This document shows positions 43,329 to 53,454 of a stretch of DNA of 64,000 nucleotides, in pieces (the first letter of the stretch is position 1; every line of letters begins with the position of its first letter). The DNA comes from Limnohabitans sp. Rim8 (GTDB taxonomy: Bacteria; Pseudomonadota; Gammaproteobacteria; Burkholderiales; Burkholderiaceae_C), in contig NZ_CAMDLM010000007.1 in assembly GCF_945901735.1 (NCBI RefSeq), forward strand, positions 1 to 64,000, written 5' to 3'. The translations under genes and the position numbers were made by a program. The notes under the pieces are model-generated. The model had not been told where the DNA came from. It did not search any database and saw only the letters and a program-made list of their open reading frames with translations.

Positions 43329-44558
43329 ATGAACGTCATCCGTTTTTCCGATCTCTGTGCCAACGGCCAAGCCGCTGGGCAACGCGTTTTCATCCGCGCC
43401 GACTTGAATGTGCCGCAAGCCGATGACGGCAGCATCACCGAAGACACCCGCATCCGCGCCAGCGTGCCCTGCATCCAGATGGCGCTGGACGCCGGCGCGG
43501 CTGTGATGGTGACCTCGCACCTGGGCCGCCCGACCGAGGGCGAGTTCAAACCCGAAGACTCGCTGGCCCCGGTGGCCAAGCGCTTGGGCGAGCTGCTCGG
43601 CCACCCTTATGAAAATGGGGTGCCTTTGGTCGCCAACTGGGCAGGTGCAGAGGGCAACGCCAGCGTTGCGGGCGTGACCGTGGCCCCTGGCCAGGTGGTG
43701 TTGCTCGAAAACTGCCGCGTCAACCCAGGAGAGAAAAAGAACAACGAAGAACTGGCCCGCAAGATGGCCCAGCTGTGCGACATCTACGTGAACGACGCCT
43801 TTGGCACCGCGCACCGCGCTGAGGGCACGACGTATGGCATTGCTCAGTTTGCGCCGATTGCCTGTGCTGGCCCTTTGCTGGCCGCCGAGATCGACGCGAT
43901 CAGCAAGGCGCTGACCGCGCCCAAGCGTCCGCTGGTGGCCATCGTGGCGGGCAGCAAAGTCAGCACCAAACTGACCATCTTGAAAAGCCTGTCCAACAAT
44001 GTGGACCAGCTGATCGTGGGCGGTGGCATTGCCAACACCTTCATGCTGGCGGCGGGTTTGAAAATCGGCAAAAGCCTGGCCGAAGCTGACTTGGTGGACG
44101 CGGCCAAAGCGGTGATCGAAGTCATGAAGGCGCGGGGTGCGGAAGTCCCCATCCCGACCGATGTGGTCACGGCCAAAACCTTTGCCGCCGACGCGGTCGC
44201 CACCGTGAAAAAAGCCACCGACGTGGCCGACGACGATTTGATTTTGGACATCGGCCCCGAGACGGCGGCCAAGCTCGCCGCGCAGCTCAAGCAAGCGGGC
44301 ACGATTGTGTGGAACGGCCCGGTGGGCGTGTTCGAGTTTGCGGCCTTTGAAAACGGCACCAAGGTGATTGCCCAGGCGATTGCCGAGTCGAGCGCGTTCA
44401 GCATCGCGGGTGGTGGCGACACGCTGGCGGCGATTGCCAAATACGGCATCGAAGAGCAGATCGGCTACATCTCCACGGGCGGTGGCGCGTTCCTCGAAAT
44501 CCTGGAAGGCAAGACCTTGCCTGCTTTCGAGATCTTGGCCAAACGCGCTGCGGGCTGA
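43329..44558 (+). CDS. pgk: Phosphoglycerate kinase
   Basis: 409 aa. [27 protein letters not shown] near 21-47 is the substrate-binding signature, [14 protein letters not shown] follows, and the C-terminal nucleotide site has WNGPVGVFE and [12 protein letters not shown]. It interconverts 1,3-bisphosphoglycerate and 3-phosphoglycerate in glycolysis/gluconeogenesis. It is followed by a cluster of dispersed repeats rather than a simple terminator. Confidence 0.96.
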   Translation: MNVIRFSDLCANGQAAGQRVFIRADLNVPQADDGSITEDTRIRASVPCIQMALDAGAAVMVTSHLGRPTEGEFKPEDSLAPVAKRLGELLGHPYENGVPLVANWAGAEGNASVAGVTVAPGQVVLLENCRVNPGEKKNNEELARKMAQLCDIYVNDAFGTAHRAEGTTYGIAQFAPIACAGPLLAAEIDAISKALTAPKRPLVAIVAGSKVSTKLTILKSLSNNVDQLIVGGGIANTFMLAAGLKIGKSLAEADLVDAAKAVIEVMKARGAEVPIPTDVVTAKTFAADAVATVKKATDVADDDLILDIGPETAAKLAAQLKQAGTIVWNGPVGVFEFAAFENGTKVIAQAIAESSAFSIAGGGDTLAAIAKYGIEEQIGYISTGGGAFLEILEGKTLPAFEILAKRAAG

Positions 44559-44839
44559 AGAAACGACAAGGCGACCTGTCTTTGTAGGTCGGTGCCTTCA
44601 GGTCCGACGTGGCGGTGATGCGCCGTCGCCTTTAGAAAATGTCGCTTCGCAAAAATTGAGATGTCGGACCATAAAGGCCCAACCTACGAGAGGCCTTGAG
44701 CCACAGGGATGCATTGGTCTTTGTAGGTCGGTGCCTTCAGGTCCGACGTGGCGATGATGCGCCGTCGCCTTTGGAAAATGTCGCTTCGCAAAGCACCAAA
44801 CAGGCAGCGCCTACCTGCCTGCTGACAGCGTAGCGCTTA
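44559..44839. repeat. REP-like cluster with a 74-base direct repeat, between pgk and the desaturase gene
   Basis: Three elements are present: gtaggtcggtgccttcaggtccgac at 44584-44608 and 44723-44747, and an inverted gtcggaccataaaggcccaacctac at 44663-44687. The first and third sit in longer direct repeats (44581-44654 and 44720-44793) that share a further conserved segment ending aaaatgtcgcttcgcaaa and differ at only about three bases. The region has no gene. Confidence 0.9.
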
Positions 44840-46003
44840 TCAGGCCTGGGCAGCAGGCGGCAGGTTGCCGCGCACCGGACTGGTCATGCTGCCTTTGAAG
44901 TCGGTCCAGCATTCACGGCCGAAATCGTACAGTTTGCAGTTTTGGGCGGTCTCGAAGTACCACTTCCAGGAGAAGGGCTGAACGATGATGCGGCCAGGCA
45001 GCATTTCCTCGAGCTTGGCCTGGGCTTGCTTCAAGCGGTAGAGCGGGATGCTCATGTCCACATGGTGGGCGGTGTGCTCCATGATGTGGTGCATCATGCC
45101 GCCGATGTGGAAGGGGAAGGTCAGGTGCACCGTGGTGGACACAAAGGGCGCGGCCTTGGTCCAGGCGGCTTTGTTGTCGTGCCAAGACACCTTGACGTGG
45201 GTGTGGTGCACATAGACCACAAAGCCGATCATGGTGTTCCAGAAAAAGAAGGGGATCGCCACACCCATCAGCAAGGACAGCCAGACCGATTGCCCGGTGA
45301 AGACGGCCGCCGCAGTGATGGTGGCGATCCACAGTATTGCAAAGGCGCTGACCAGCATGCTGTCCTTGAAGAAGATCGGACGGCGCGTGGGCATGTGGGT
45401 TTTGTTGGGGAAGAACTCGCGCTTCCACCAGATTTCGATCATGTAATACAGGCCAGGAGCCCAGCCGCTTCGGTAGGCGCGTTGCAGCAAGCGCTGCCCA
45501 AAGCCCAGGCCAGCAAACTCTTCGGCGGTCAGAGGCGTCCAGACAAAATCGACGCCTTTGAGGTTGGTGTAACCGTGGTGCACCACGTTGTGGCCGGTGT
45601 CCCAGAGGCTGTAAGGCGTGAGCGACGGCAAAAAGGCGATTCGGCCCAGCACTTTGTTCAGCTCACGGTGGGGCGTGAGACTCTGGTGGCAGGCGTCGTG
45701 ACCGATCACGAACAGGCGGCCGATCACAAAGCCCGCCACCGCGCCGCACAGCAGCTTGGCCCAGACGGCTTCGAGCATGACGGTGGCCGCAATCAGGGCA
45801 AAAAACAAGGCGTAGTCAAAAGCCAGCAGCACAAAAGCGCGCACTGTGCTGCGCTCGGACAAGGGCACCAACCATTCGCGCAAGGTCTTGCGGTGCGGCA
45901 GGGGTTGGTCCAATGGGATGGGCTGATCAACGTTGGGGGTGTGTAGGGCAGTCATGACGCTTGTATGTAAATCGCTTGGTGTGGAGTTTAGTCGGCTTGG
46001 CAT
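44840..46003 (-). CDS. Fatty acid desaturase family protein
   Basis: 387 aa. Three histidine boxes place it in the membrane di-iron desaturase family: GHDACH, then HNVVHHGYTN, and HHIMEHTAHHVD. Hydrophobic segments flank the boxes (FDYALFFALIAATVMLEAVW, LLMGVAIPFFFWNTMIGFVVYV). It would introduce a double bond into, or hydroxylate, a lipid acyl chain at the cytoplasmic membrane. The ATG at 45955 (MTALHTPNV) is a reasonable alternative start; neither start has a strong ribosome binding site. It is divergent from pyk. Confidence 0.87.
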   Translation of the reverse strand: MPSRLNSTPSDLHTSVMTALHTPNVDQPIPLDQPLPHRKTLREWLVPLSERSTVRAFVLLAFDYALFFALIAATVMLEAVWAKLLCGAVAGFVIGRLFVIGHDACHQSLTPHRELNKVLGRIAFLPSLTPYSLWDTGHNVVHHGYTNLKGVDFVWTPLTAEEFAGLGFGQRLLQRAYRSGWAPGLYYMIEIWWKREFFPNKTHMPTRRPIFFKDSMLVSAFAILWIATITAAAVFTGQSVWLSLLMGVAIPFFFWNTMIGFVVYVHHTHVKVSWHDNKAAWTKAAPFVSTTVHLTFPFHIGGMMHHIMEHTAHHVDMSIPLYRLKQAQAKLEEMLPGRIIVQPFSWKWYFETAQNCKLYDFGRECWTDFKGSMTSPVRGNLPPAAQA

Positions 46004-46218
46004 TGTGCTGGACTGACAAAGATCAATTCAAGGGTATTGGAAGGGGCAAAAGCAAGTAACGGGCGTGATCTGGAGGCAACTTTCGCCAAAAAGTCCTCAA
46101 GCAGCCAGTTTTCTAAATGGCATTGGGCGATGTTTTGTTGAATGCTGTGCACCAAAAGAAGCGGTTGTGTCACCGTTTCGTGTGAGAATTGAAATCCAAT
46201 TCCATTGGAGATTCCCTG

Positions 46219-47649
46219 ATGCCCCGTCGCGCCACCAAGATTGTTGCCACCTTAGGCCCTGCTTCCAGCGATCCCGCACTTTTGGAGGCCATGATTCGGG
46301 CCGGTGTGAATGTGGTTCGCCTGAACTTTAGCCACGGCCAGGCGCAAGACCATGTGGACCGCGCCCGTTTGGTGCGCGAAGCCTCGCAGCGCGCAGGTCG
46401 CGAAGTGGCCATCATGGCCGACCTGCAGGGCCCCAAGATCCGGGTGGGCAAGTTTGCCGAGGGCAAAGTGATGCTGGAGCCAGGTGCACCCTTTGTGCTG
46501 GATGCCTCGCGCACCGAGCCAGGTGACTTGCAGGGTGTGGGCTTGGATTACAAAGAGTTGCCGCGCGATGTCAAGGCCGGCGATGTGCTCTTGCTCAACG
46601 ATGGCCTGATTGTCCTCACGGTGACCGCCGTCAAGGGCGAGCAGGTGCACACCACCGTCAAGTTGGGCGGTGAGTTGTCCAACAACAAGGGCATCAACAA
46701 ACAAGGCGGCGGCTTGACGGCAGCGGCCCTGACGGCCAAGGACATGGACGACATCCGCACGGCCATGAGCTTCAACGCCGACTATGTGGCGGTGAGCTTT
46801 CCCAAAAATGCCACCGACATGGAAATGGCGCGTCAGCTGTGCAATGTGGCCTGCACCAATGGACACCGCCCGGGTTTGATCGCCAAGATCGAGCGGGCCG
46901 AAGCCATCCCCGAGCTCGACCGCATCCTGGCCGTTTCCGACGGCATCATGGTGGCGCGCGGAGATTTGGCGGTGGAGGTGGGCAACGCGGCTGTGCCGGG
47001 CTTGCAAAAGCACATGATCAAACGCGCCCGCGAATTGGACAAACTGGTCATCACCGCCACACAGATGATGGAAAGCATGATCGTCAACCCGGTGCCCACC
47101 CGCGCCGAGGTGAGCGACGTGGCCAACGCGGTGCTGGACGGCACCGACGCGGTGATGCTCAGCGCCGAGACCGCTGCGGGCAAGTACCCGCTGGAGACGG
47201 TGGAAATGATGGCCGCCGTCTGCCTGGAAGCCGAGAAAACCGACCACGACCCGCTGGACGACGACTTTGTGGGTGCGCACTTCAACCGCATCGACCACGC
47301 CATCGCCATGGGCGCGTTGTTCACCGCGCACCACCTCAAAGCCAAAGCGATTGTGGCTTTGACCGATTCAGGCTCGACCCCGTTGTGGATGAGCCGCCAC
47401 AGCGTGCGCATGCCGATTTATGCGCTGACGCCCAAGGTGGCGACCCAGCGCAAGATGGCCTTGATGCGCAACGTCAGCCCCTTGCTGATGGACACCAGCG
47501 CCGACCCCGACACTGCCTTGATCGAAGCCGAGGCGCACCTGAAAAAACGTGGCATCGTGCAGCCGGGCGATGTGTACGCCATCACCGTGGGCGAGCCCAT
47601 GGGCACGCCAGGCGGCACCAACACCCTCAAGATTTGCCGGGCCACCTGA
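46219..47649 (+). CDS. pyk: Pyruvate kinase
   Basis: 476 aa from the ATG at 46219 (MPRRATKIVATLGPAS), with GGAG at 46207-46210; an in-frame ATG at 46189 is less likely. VVRLNFSHG, the catalytic IAKIERAEAI and MVARGDLAVEVG, and MESMIVNPVPTRAEVSDVANAVLDG are standard pyruvate kinase motifs. It catalyses the last step of glycolysis. Repeats follow its stop codon. Confidence 0.96.
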   Translation: MPRRATKIVATLGPASSDPALLEAMIRAGVNVVRLNFSHGQAQDHVDRARLVREASQRAGREVAIMADLQGPKIRVGKFAEGKVMLEPGAPFVLDASRTEPGDLQGVGLDYKELPRDVKAGDVLLLNDGLIVLTVTAVKGEQVHTTVKLGGELSNNKGINKQGGGLTAAALTAKDMDDIRTAMSFNADYVAVSFPKNATDMEMARQLCNVACTNGHRPGLIAKIERAEAIPELDRILAVSDGIMVARGDLAVEVGNAAVPGLQKHMIKRARELDKLVITATQMMESMIVNPVPTRAEVSDVANAVLDGTDAVMLSAETAAGKYPLETVEMMAAVCLEAEKTDHDPLDDDFVGAHFNRIDHAIAMGALFTAHHLKAKAIVALTDSGSTPLWMSRHSVRMPIYALTPKVATQRKMALMRNVSPLLMDTSADPDTALIEAEAHLKKRGIVQPGDVYAITVGEPMGTPGGTNTLKICRAT

Positions 47650-47982
47650 GTTTTAGACCGGTCCAACCCTGAAATGTCGCTGCGAGAAAAGATGGCTGTC
47701 GGACCGTAAAGGCCCGACCTGCGTGGGTATTTGTAGGTCGGTGCCTTCAGGTCCGACGAAGCGCACCGTCGTGCTTTGAAAATGGCCCTTCGCGAAAAGC
47801 TGCTTCTCGGACCTTAAAGGCCCTAACTGGTCTTAGGAACATCTGAACCGACTATTTAAAGGCCAAGGGTCCAGATCCATCGCAAGCCTGCGGCACACTG
47901 AAACCTATAAAATCCATTTCAGTTACAAGCCGGGTACATCCTGGCGTTGCTCCATTTTCAACTTTCCCGGGAAATCACCACC
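47650..47982. repeat. REP-like cluster between pyk and fba
   Basis: 333 bases without a gene. Elements are gtcggaccgtaaaggcccgacctgc (47698-47722), gtaggtcggtgccttcaggtccgac (47733-47757) and a degraded ctcggaccttaaaggccctaac (47806-47827). The stretch after the second copy (caccgtcgtgctttgaaaatggcccttcgc) is a diverged relative of the 74-base repeat tail at 44609-44654. A TATAAA at 47906-47911 may be the -10 of fba. Confidence 0.85.
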
Positions 47983-49047
47983 ATGGCACTCGTTTCTATG
48001 CGCGAGCTGCTGGACCACGCGGCCGTCAACGGCTACGGCATTCCAGCTTTCAACGTCAACAACCTGGAGCAAGTTCAGGCCGTCATGACCGCCGCCGATG
48101 AGGTCGGTGCGCCCGTCATCTTGCAGGCCAGCGCCGGTGCCCGCAAGTACGCGGGTGAGCCCTTCATCAAGCACCTGATTCAGGCCGCTACGGAGCAGTG
48201 GCCCCACATTCCTCTGGTCATGCACCAGGACCACGCCCAAAGCCCGGCGGTTTGCCAGGGCGCGATCAACCTGGGTTTCTCGTCTGTGATGATGGACGGC
48301 TCCTTGCTGGAAGACGGCAAGACCCCGGCCGACTTTGGCTACAACGTCGACGTGACCCGCCGCGTGGTGGACATGGCCCACTTTTTGGGCGTGTCGGTGG
48401 AAGGTGAACTGGGCTGCTTGGGCAACCTCGAAACCGGCGAAGCCGGCGAAGAAGACGGCATTGGCGCGGTGGGCAAGCTGGACCACAGCCAAATGCTGAC
48501 CGACCCCGAAGAAGCCGCGCAGTTCGTGAAAGCCACGGGCCTGGACGCGTTGGCGATTGCGATTGGCACCAGCCACGGTGCTTACAAATTCAGCCGCAAG
48601 CCCACGGGCGACATTTTGGCGATCAGCCGCGTGAAAGAAATCCACGCCCGCATCCCCAACACCCACTTGGTGATGCATGGCTCCAGCAGTGTGCCGCAAG
48701 ACCTGCTGGCCATGATCAACCAGTACGGCGGTCAAATGAAGGAAACCTACGGCGTGCCGGTTGAGGAAATTCAGGAAGCCATCAAGCACGGCGTGCGCAA
48801 GATCAACATCGACACCGACATCCGATTGGCCATGACGGCGGCGGTGCGCAAATTCTTGTTTGAGAACCCCGACAAGTTCGACGCCCGCGAATGGCTCAAG
48901 CCCGCCCGCGAAGCGGCCAAGCAAATCTGCAAGCAGCGTTATCTGCAATTCGGCTGCGAAGGCCAAGCGCCCAAGATCAAGGGCGACAACCTGCAGGTGG
49001 TGGCCGCCCGTTATGCGCGGGGTGAATTGGCCCAGGTGGTGAACTGA
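47983..49047 (+). CDS. fba: Fructose-bisphosphate aldolase, class II (Calvin-cycle subtype)
   Basis: 354 aa from the ATG at 47983 ([14 protein letters not shown]). Zinc ligands and catalytic region: [14 protein letters not shown] near 80-95, [20 protein letters not shown] near 195 and VMHGSSSVP near 233, [13 protein letters not shown] near 276. The GEDG-like EAGEEDGIG insertion and length match the CbbA-type class IIA subtype. It cleaves or makes fructose 1,6-bisphosphate. It is followed by a terminator that also precedes purC. Confidence 0.94.
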   Translation: MALVSMRELLDHAAVNGYGIPAFNVNNLEQVQAVMTAADEVGAPVILQASAGARKYAGEPFIKHLIQAATEQWPHIPLVMHQDHAQSPAVCQGAINLGFSSVMMDGSLLEDGKTPADFGYNVDVTRRVVDMAHFLGVSVEGELGCLGNLETGEAGEEDGIGAVGKLDHSQMLTDPEEAAQFVKATGLDALAIAIGTSHGAYKFSRKPTGDILAISRVKEIHARIPNTHLVMHGSSSVPQDLLAMINQYGGQMKETYGVPVEEIQEAIKHGVRKINIDTDIRLAMTAAVRKFLFENPDKFDAREWLKPAREAAKQICKQRYLQFGCEGQAPKIKGDNLQVVAARYARGELAQVVN

Positions 49048-49069
49048 GCCTGCGATAATTGACACGAAT

Positions 49070-49098
49070 GGCCCGTTGACTGTTCAACGGGCCTTTTT
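49070..49098 (+). terminator. Intrinsic terminator after fba
   Basis: A ten-base stem (GGCCCGTTGA / TCAACGGGCC) with a CTGT loop, followed by TTTTTCTTTTTT. It lies 23 bases after the fba stop and ends just before the purC start, so purC needs its own promoter or read-through. Confidence 0.85.
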
Positions 49099-49120
49099 CT
49101 TTTTTGCTGGACTGTTTTCC

Positions 49121-50041
49121 ATGACCTCTGCGCTTCACACCTCGGCCCTGAAGTCCTTGCCCCTGTTGGCGCGTGGCAAGGTGCGCGACAACTACGCGGT
49201 GGGCGAAGACCGTATCCTGATGGTGGCATCGGACCGCATCAGCGCGTTTGACGTGATCATGGGCGAACCGATTCCGGGCAAGGGCGTGTTGCTCACGCAA
49301 ATGGCGTTGTTTTGGTTCGACCGGCTGGGGCCCAAAGGCCTGAACCTCTGCCCGATTCACCTGACGGGCGAGGCGCCCGAGAGCGTGGTGAGCGCCGAAG
49401 AAGTGCCCCAGGTGACCGGCCGCTCGATGCTGGTCAAGCGCCTCCAACCCATTCCGGTCGAAGCGGTGGTGCGCGGTTATCTGGCAGGCAGCGGTTGGAA
49501 GGAATACCAGGACAACCAGGCGGTGTGCGGTGTGAAACTGCCTGCTGCCCTGAAAAACGCCAGCCGCCTGCCCGAACCGATCTACACGCCCGCAGCCAAA
49601 GCGGCGGTGGGCGAGCACGACGAGAACATCACCTTCGAGCAAACCGTGTCCATGATTGGCACCGACTTGGCCACCCGCATCCGCGACATCAGCATCCAGC
49701 TGTACAAGGCGGCGCGTGACATCGCGGCGGCCAAAGGCATCATCATTGCCGACACCAAGTTCGAGTTTGGTCTGGACACCGCCGGCACCTTGGTGCTGAT
49801 GGACGAGGTGCTGACGCCCGACTCATCGCGTTACTGGCCCACAGACTCGTATGAACAGAGTTTTGCCCAAGGCATCAACCCGCCCAGCTACGACAAACAG
49901 TTTTTGCGCGACTGGCTGGAGACTGCCCAGATCAACGGCAAGCCCTGGGACAAAACCCCACCTGCGCCGCGCTTGCCGCGTGAGGTGATCGAGAAAACAG
50001 CAGCCAAGTACGAAGAGGCCATGAAGAAGTTGATGGACTGA
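49121..50041 (+). CDS. purC: Phosphoribosylaminoimidazole-succinocarboxamide synthase (SAICAR synthetase)
   Basis: 306 aa from the ATG at 49121 ([14 protein letters not shown]); an upstream start at 49076 would lie in the terminator. [27 protein letters not shown] near 26-52, [14 protein letters not shown] near 119-132 and DTKFEFGLD near 210 are family signatures. It is the purine biosynthesis enzyme that joins CAIR with aspartate. A terminator follows immediately. Confidence 0.96.
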   Translation: MTSALHTSALKSLPLLARGKVRDNYAVGEDRILMVASDRISAFDVIMGEPIPGKGVLLTQMALFWFDRLGPKGLNLCPIHLTGEAPESVVSAEEVPQVTGRSMLVKRLQPIPVEAVVRGYLAGSGWKEYQDNQAVCGVKLPAALKNASRLPEPIYTPAAKAAVGEHDENITFEQTVSMIGTDLATRIRDISIQLYKAARDIAAAKGIIIADTKFEFGLDTAGTLVLMDEVLTPDSSRYWPTDSYEQSFAQGINPPSYDKQFLRDWLETAQINGKPWDKTPPAPRLPREVIEKTAAKYEEAMKKLMD

Positions 50042-50062
50042 TGCAGGCCCAACTCTGTCAAG

Positions 50063-50092
50063 AAAAAGGCGCTGCATGGCAGCGCCTTTTTC
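50063..50092 (+). terminator. Intrinsic terminator after purC
   Basis: A perfect 13-base-pair hairpin (AAAAAGGCGCTGC / GCAGCGCCTTTTT) with an ATG loop. It lies 22 bases after the purC stop and also ends just short of the convergent small membrane-protein gene, so it may be bidirectional. Confidence 0.88.
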
Positions 50093-50106
50093 TTGAGGGT
50101 GGGGAC

Positions 50107-50505
50107 TCAACTGGTGAAGGCCAGCAGCGTCATGGCGTCCATCAGCCAAGTGGTGCTGGCCACGAGCAAACTCGCACCCGCTACGGTGCGACCGCGTGGG
50201 TGCAATGCCGCACTCCAAAAAGCGATCACGCAGACCAGTTCCAGACCGCCTCGCAAAGCCAGGTAACGGCTGCTGTCGACCAGTTGGCTGGCTTCTGGGC
50301 TCATGAGTACCGCGTACAAAAACACCCCCTTGAGCAGCCACAATGTGGCACCAAGGTGCAGCGACTGTGGATGCAGTCCCGTGCTGTGGCCTGGCTTGTT
50401 CGTTCGCGCAGGGGCGTTGCCCAACAGGCACTGAAGCTCTTCTGGGGTGATCAGGGGTTGGGCACGGGACATGTTCTGAAATGAATGCAAAAGTGGTGCG
50501 TTCAT
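50107..50505 (-). CDS. Hypothetical small membrane protein
   Basis: 132 aa from the ATG at 50505; a TTG start at 50583 is possible, and an ATG at 50472 would also serve. Residues 55-130 contain three or four hydrophobic segments (LWLLKGVFLYAVLM, LALRGGLELVCVIAFWSAAL, TVAGASLLVASTTWLMDAMTLLAF). No known family is recognised and no strong ribosome binding site is visible. Location between a purC terminator and a thioredoxin gene does not suggest a role. Confidence 0.5.
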   Translation of the reverse strand: MNAPLLHSFQNMSRAQPLITPEELQCLLGNAPARTNKPGHSTGLHPQSLHLGATLWLLKGVFLYAVLMSPEASQLVDSSRYLALRGGLELVCVIAFWSAALHPRGRTVAGASLLVASTTWLMDAMTLLAFTS

Positions 50506-50714
50506 TCTAGGCTTCAAGGCGGCTGAAATGTCAGCAACAAGCCCGTCGATGAGCCCAAAACCCGTAAATGTCTGTAACGACAAGTATTACATTTTTTGGA
50601 GTTCAGAGTTAACAAAAATAATAATTTTGCTGCCGAAGCAGTGGTCGGGGGCGCAGCACTGTTGCTGGCCCGACGACCAAGCGCCCCAACCGCGCCAGGT
50701 CAAAGGACGCGGCT

Positions 50715-51668
50715 TCAGTTCAGCATCATGCTCAGCTTGCGCCGGTAGCTGGAGATCATGGCCATGTGCGGGTCTTCTTGCATGGCGGCTTTGCCCATCA
50801 GCTCAATGCCACCCGCCGATTTTCCGGTGGTGACAGGGGTTTTGGGCTTGGGCGGGGTCATCAGCTCCAGCAGGGCGACAAAGGTTTTGCGCGGGGCTTC
50901 GTCGTCCCACTTTTTGTCTCGCATGATGATTTCCAACAATTCGTCCAGGGCCGCTTCCCATTGGCCGATCGCGATCAGCAGGCGGCTTTTGGCAAAACGG
51001 GCTTCAAAGTCACGTTTGTTCTGGGCAATCAAGGCATCAAACTGGTCCAACTCCCATTCACCACGGGGGTCGGTGGTCACAAACTCCAGCGCTTTGAGCC
51101 ACTGGGTTTGCGCCTCAAAGCGCAGCGGCACCGGGATGCGGGCCATGGCTGGGGCCAGCAAGGCGGAGGCTTCGGCCAGCTCGCCCAGGCCAATCAGCAG
51201 CTTGACCAGGTCAAAGCGGGCGTCGTCGTTGCCGGGATGGGTGGCCAGGGCTTGTTCCAAGGCGGCGCGGGCGCTGTGCGCGTCGCCCTCTTGCAGGTGT
51301 TGCTGCGCTTCGTCAGCGGCAGCTTGGGCTTGCAATTCTTCGGCAGCAGGCAGGTGTTTGTCCAGAAACTGCTTGACCTGACCTTCGGGCAAAGCGCCCA
51401 TGAAACCATCGACGGGCTGGCCGTTTTTCAGCAACACACAGGTGGGGATGCTTTTGATGCCAAAGGCCTGCGCCAGTTGCTGTTCTTGGTCAGAGTCGAT
51501 CTTGACCAGCTTGAAGCGGCCTTCGTAGGCGGCTTCGACTTTTTCGAGCACAGGGCCCAAAGACTTGCACGGGCCGCACCAAGGGGCCCAAAAATCCACC
51601 AACACGGGCGTGGTCATGGAGGCTTCGATGACCTCGGCTTCAAAGTTTTGTATCGTGACGTCCATCAT
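50715..51668 (-). CDS. Thioredoxin-domain protein with TPR-like C-terminus (CnoX/YbbN-like)
   Basis: 317 aa. Residues 1-110 are a thioredoxin with an intact WCGPC motif at 30-34 and the cis-Pro segment SIPTCVLL near 75. Residues about 120-300 are helical TPR-like repeats ([30 protein letters not shown]), as in CnoX/YbbN, a thioredoxin-like holdase that cooperates with GroEL. Unlike E. coli YbbN, both active-site Cys are present here. It is divergent from purE. Confidence 0.88.
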   Translation of the reverse strand: MMDVTIQNFEAEVIEASMTTPVLVDFWAPWCGPCKSLGPVLEKVEAAYEGRFKLVKIDSDQEQQLAQAFGIKSIPTCVLLKNGQPVDGFMGALPEGQVKQFLDKHLPAAEELQAQAAADEAQQHLQEGDAHSARAALEQALATHPGNDDARFDLVKLLIGLGELAEASALLAPAMARIPVPLRFEAQTQWLKALEFVTTDPRGEWELDQFDALIAQNKRDFEARFAKSRLLIAIGQWEAALDELLEIIMRDKKWDDEAPRKTFVALLELMTPPKPKTPVTTGKSAGGIELMGKAAMQEDPHMAMISSYRRKLSMMLN

Positions 51669-51749
51669 GGCGGGCAGGGTTCCGGGTTGTGTTTCAGCTC
51701 CGGGTGGGGCGAAACCTTAAAATTCAACATTGATCACGAAAAGCACCCA

Positions 51750-52259
51750 ATGACTCAAGCGCTCATCGGCGTCGTCATGGGTTCCAGCTCCGACTGGGAC
51801 ACCATGCAGCACGCAGTCCAGATTCTCCAACAGTTTGGCATCCCTCACGATGCCCGCGTGGTTTCGGCCCACAGAATGCCGGACGATATGTTCACTTATG
51901 CAGAGACCGCCGCTGCGCGCGGCTTGCAAGCCATCATCGCGGGCGCTGGCGGCGCAGCCCACCTGCCCGGCATGCTCGCGGCCAAAACCGTGGTGCCGGT
52001 GCTGGGTGTGCCGGTGCAGACCCAGGCCCTGTCGGGCGTGGATTCGCTGCACAGCATCGTGCAAATGCCCAAGGGCGTGCCGGTGGCCACCTTTGCCATT
52101 GGCGCAGCCGGTGCGGCCAATGCGGCCTTGTTTGCCGTGGCCATGCTGGCCAACAAGGACCCGGCCCTGCGCCAAAAGCTTGAAGCTTTCCGCGCTGAAC
52201 AAACCGCCATGGCCCGCGCCATGACACTGCCGCCCGCTTCAGCAACAGGTGCCGCATGA
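51750..52259 (+). CDS. purE: N5-carboxyaminoimidazole ribonucleotide mutase
   Basis: 169 aa from the ATG at 51750 ([19 protein letters not shown]). [10 protein letters not shown] near 7-16, SAHRMPDDM near 42-50 and [15 protein letters not shown] near 66-80 are the class I PurE signature. It converts N5-CAIR to CAIR. It overlaps purK by four bases (ATGA). Confidence 0.96.
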   Translation: MTQALIGVVMGSSSDWDTMQHAVQILQQFGIPHDARVVSAHRMPDDMFTYAETAAARGLQAIIAGAGGAAHLPGMLAAKTVVPVLGVPVQTQALSGVDSLHSIVQMPKGVPVATFAIGAAGAANAALFAVAMLANKDPALRQKLEAFRAEQTAMARAMTLPPASATGAA

Positions 52260-53446
52260 GCCGCGCCATTTTGCCGGGCGCCATGGTCAATGGCCAGATG
52301 GCCACGCTGGGCGTGATGGGCGGTGGCCAGTTGGGCCGCATGTTTGTGCAGGCGGCGCAGGCCATGGGCTACTTCACCGCGGTGCTTGATCCCGATGCCG
52401 CCAGCCCCGCTGGCTTGGTCAGCCACCACCACATCCAGACCGACTACCTGGACGAGCAGGGCCTGGCGCAGCTGATGCAGCGCTGCGCCGCCATCACCAC
52501 CGAATTTGAAAACGTGCCCGCACCAGCGCTGGTGACGCTGGGCGCTCACCGCCCGGTGGCTCCGGCGTCCGAGTCGGTGGCGATTGCGCAAGACCGCGCC
52601 GCCGAAAAAGCCCACTTTGTGCGCTGCGGCGTGCCGGTCGCGCCGCACGCCCTCATTGGGAACCCTGCGCAGCTGGCCACCGTGAGCGAAGAGTTGCTGC
52701 CCGGTATTTTGAAGACCAACCGCATGGGTTATGACGGCAAAGGTCAGATCCGCGTCAAGACCCGCGAAGATCTGACCTCCGCCTGGGACCAGCTGAAAAA
52801 CGTGCCTTGTGTGCTGGAAAAAATGCTGCCGCTGCAGGCCGAGTGCTCGGTCATCGTAGCCCGTGGAGCCGATGGGCAGATGGTGAATTTTCCGGTGCAA
52901 TCGAATCTGCACCGCGACGGCATTTTGGCCGTGACCTGCGTGTACGAAGGCGCGGTGTCAGCCGATGTGGCGGCGCAAGCCGTGGCCGCCACCCGTGCGA
53001 TTGCCGAAGGCATCCACTACGTGGGCGTACTCTGTGTGGAGTTTTTCATCCTCGAAAGTGGTCAGCTGGTCGTCAATGAGATGGCCCCCCGCCCGCACAA
53101 CAGCGGCCACTACACCATGAACGCCTGCGACCAGTCGCAGTTCGAGCTGCAGGTGCGCACGCTGGCGGGTTTGCCACTCAAGCAGCCGCGCCAACACTCG
53201 CCGGCCATCATGCTCAATTTGCTGGGCGATCTGTGGCCCGAAGTGATGCCTTCGGGCAAAGGCCCAACCACCCCCGCTTGGCAACAAGTGCTGGCGCTGC
53301 CCGGCACGCACTTGCACCTGTATGGCAAGCTCTCGGCCCGCCCAGGCCGCAAGATGGGCCACCTGAACATCACGGGTGCCACGCCTGAGGCCGTGCGCGC
53401 CACCGCCTTGCAAGCAGCCGCTTTGCTGGGCATTGAAGCGTTTTAA
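52256..53446 (+). CDS. purK: N5-carboxyaminoimidazole ribonucleotide synthase
   Basis: 396 aa, ATP-grasp fold. [22 protein letters not shown] near 18-39 is the N-terminal nucleotide-binding loop, TTEFENVP near 80-87, [15 protein letters not shown] near 142-156 and [14 protein letters not shown] near 261-274 are conserved. It carboxylates AIR with ATP and bicarbonate. It is coupled to purE and followed after eight bases by tsaC. Confidence 0.96.
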   Translation: MSRAILPGAMVNGQMATLGVMGGGQLGRMFVQAAQAMGYFTAVLDPDAASPAGLVSHHHIQTDYLDEQGLAQLMQRCAAITTEFENVPAPALVTLGAHRPVAPASESVAIAQDRAAEKAHFVRCGVPVAPHALIGNPAQLATVSEELLPGILKTNRMGYDGKGQIRVKTREDLTSAWDQLKNVPCVLEKMLPLQAECSVIVARGADGQMVNFPVQSNLHRDGILAVTCVYEGAVSADVAAQAVAATRAIAEGIHYVGVLCVEFFILESGQLVVNEMAPRPHNSGHYTMNACDQSQFELQVRTLAGLPLKQPRQHSPAIMLNLLGDLWPEVMPSGKGPTTPAWQQVLALPGTHLHLYGKLSARPGRKMGHLNITGATPEAVRATALQAAALLGIEAF

Positions 53447-53454
53447 AGACCGCC

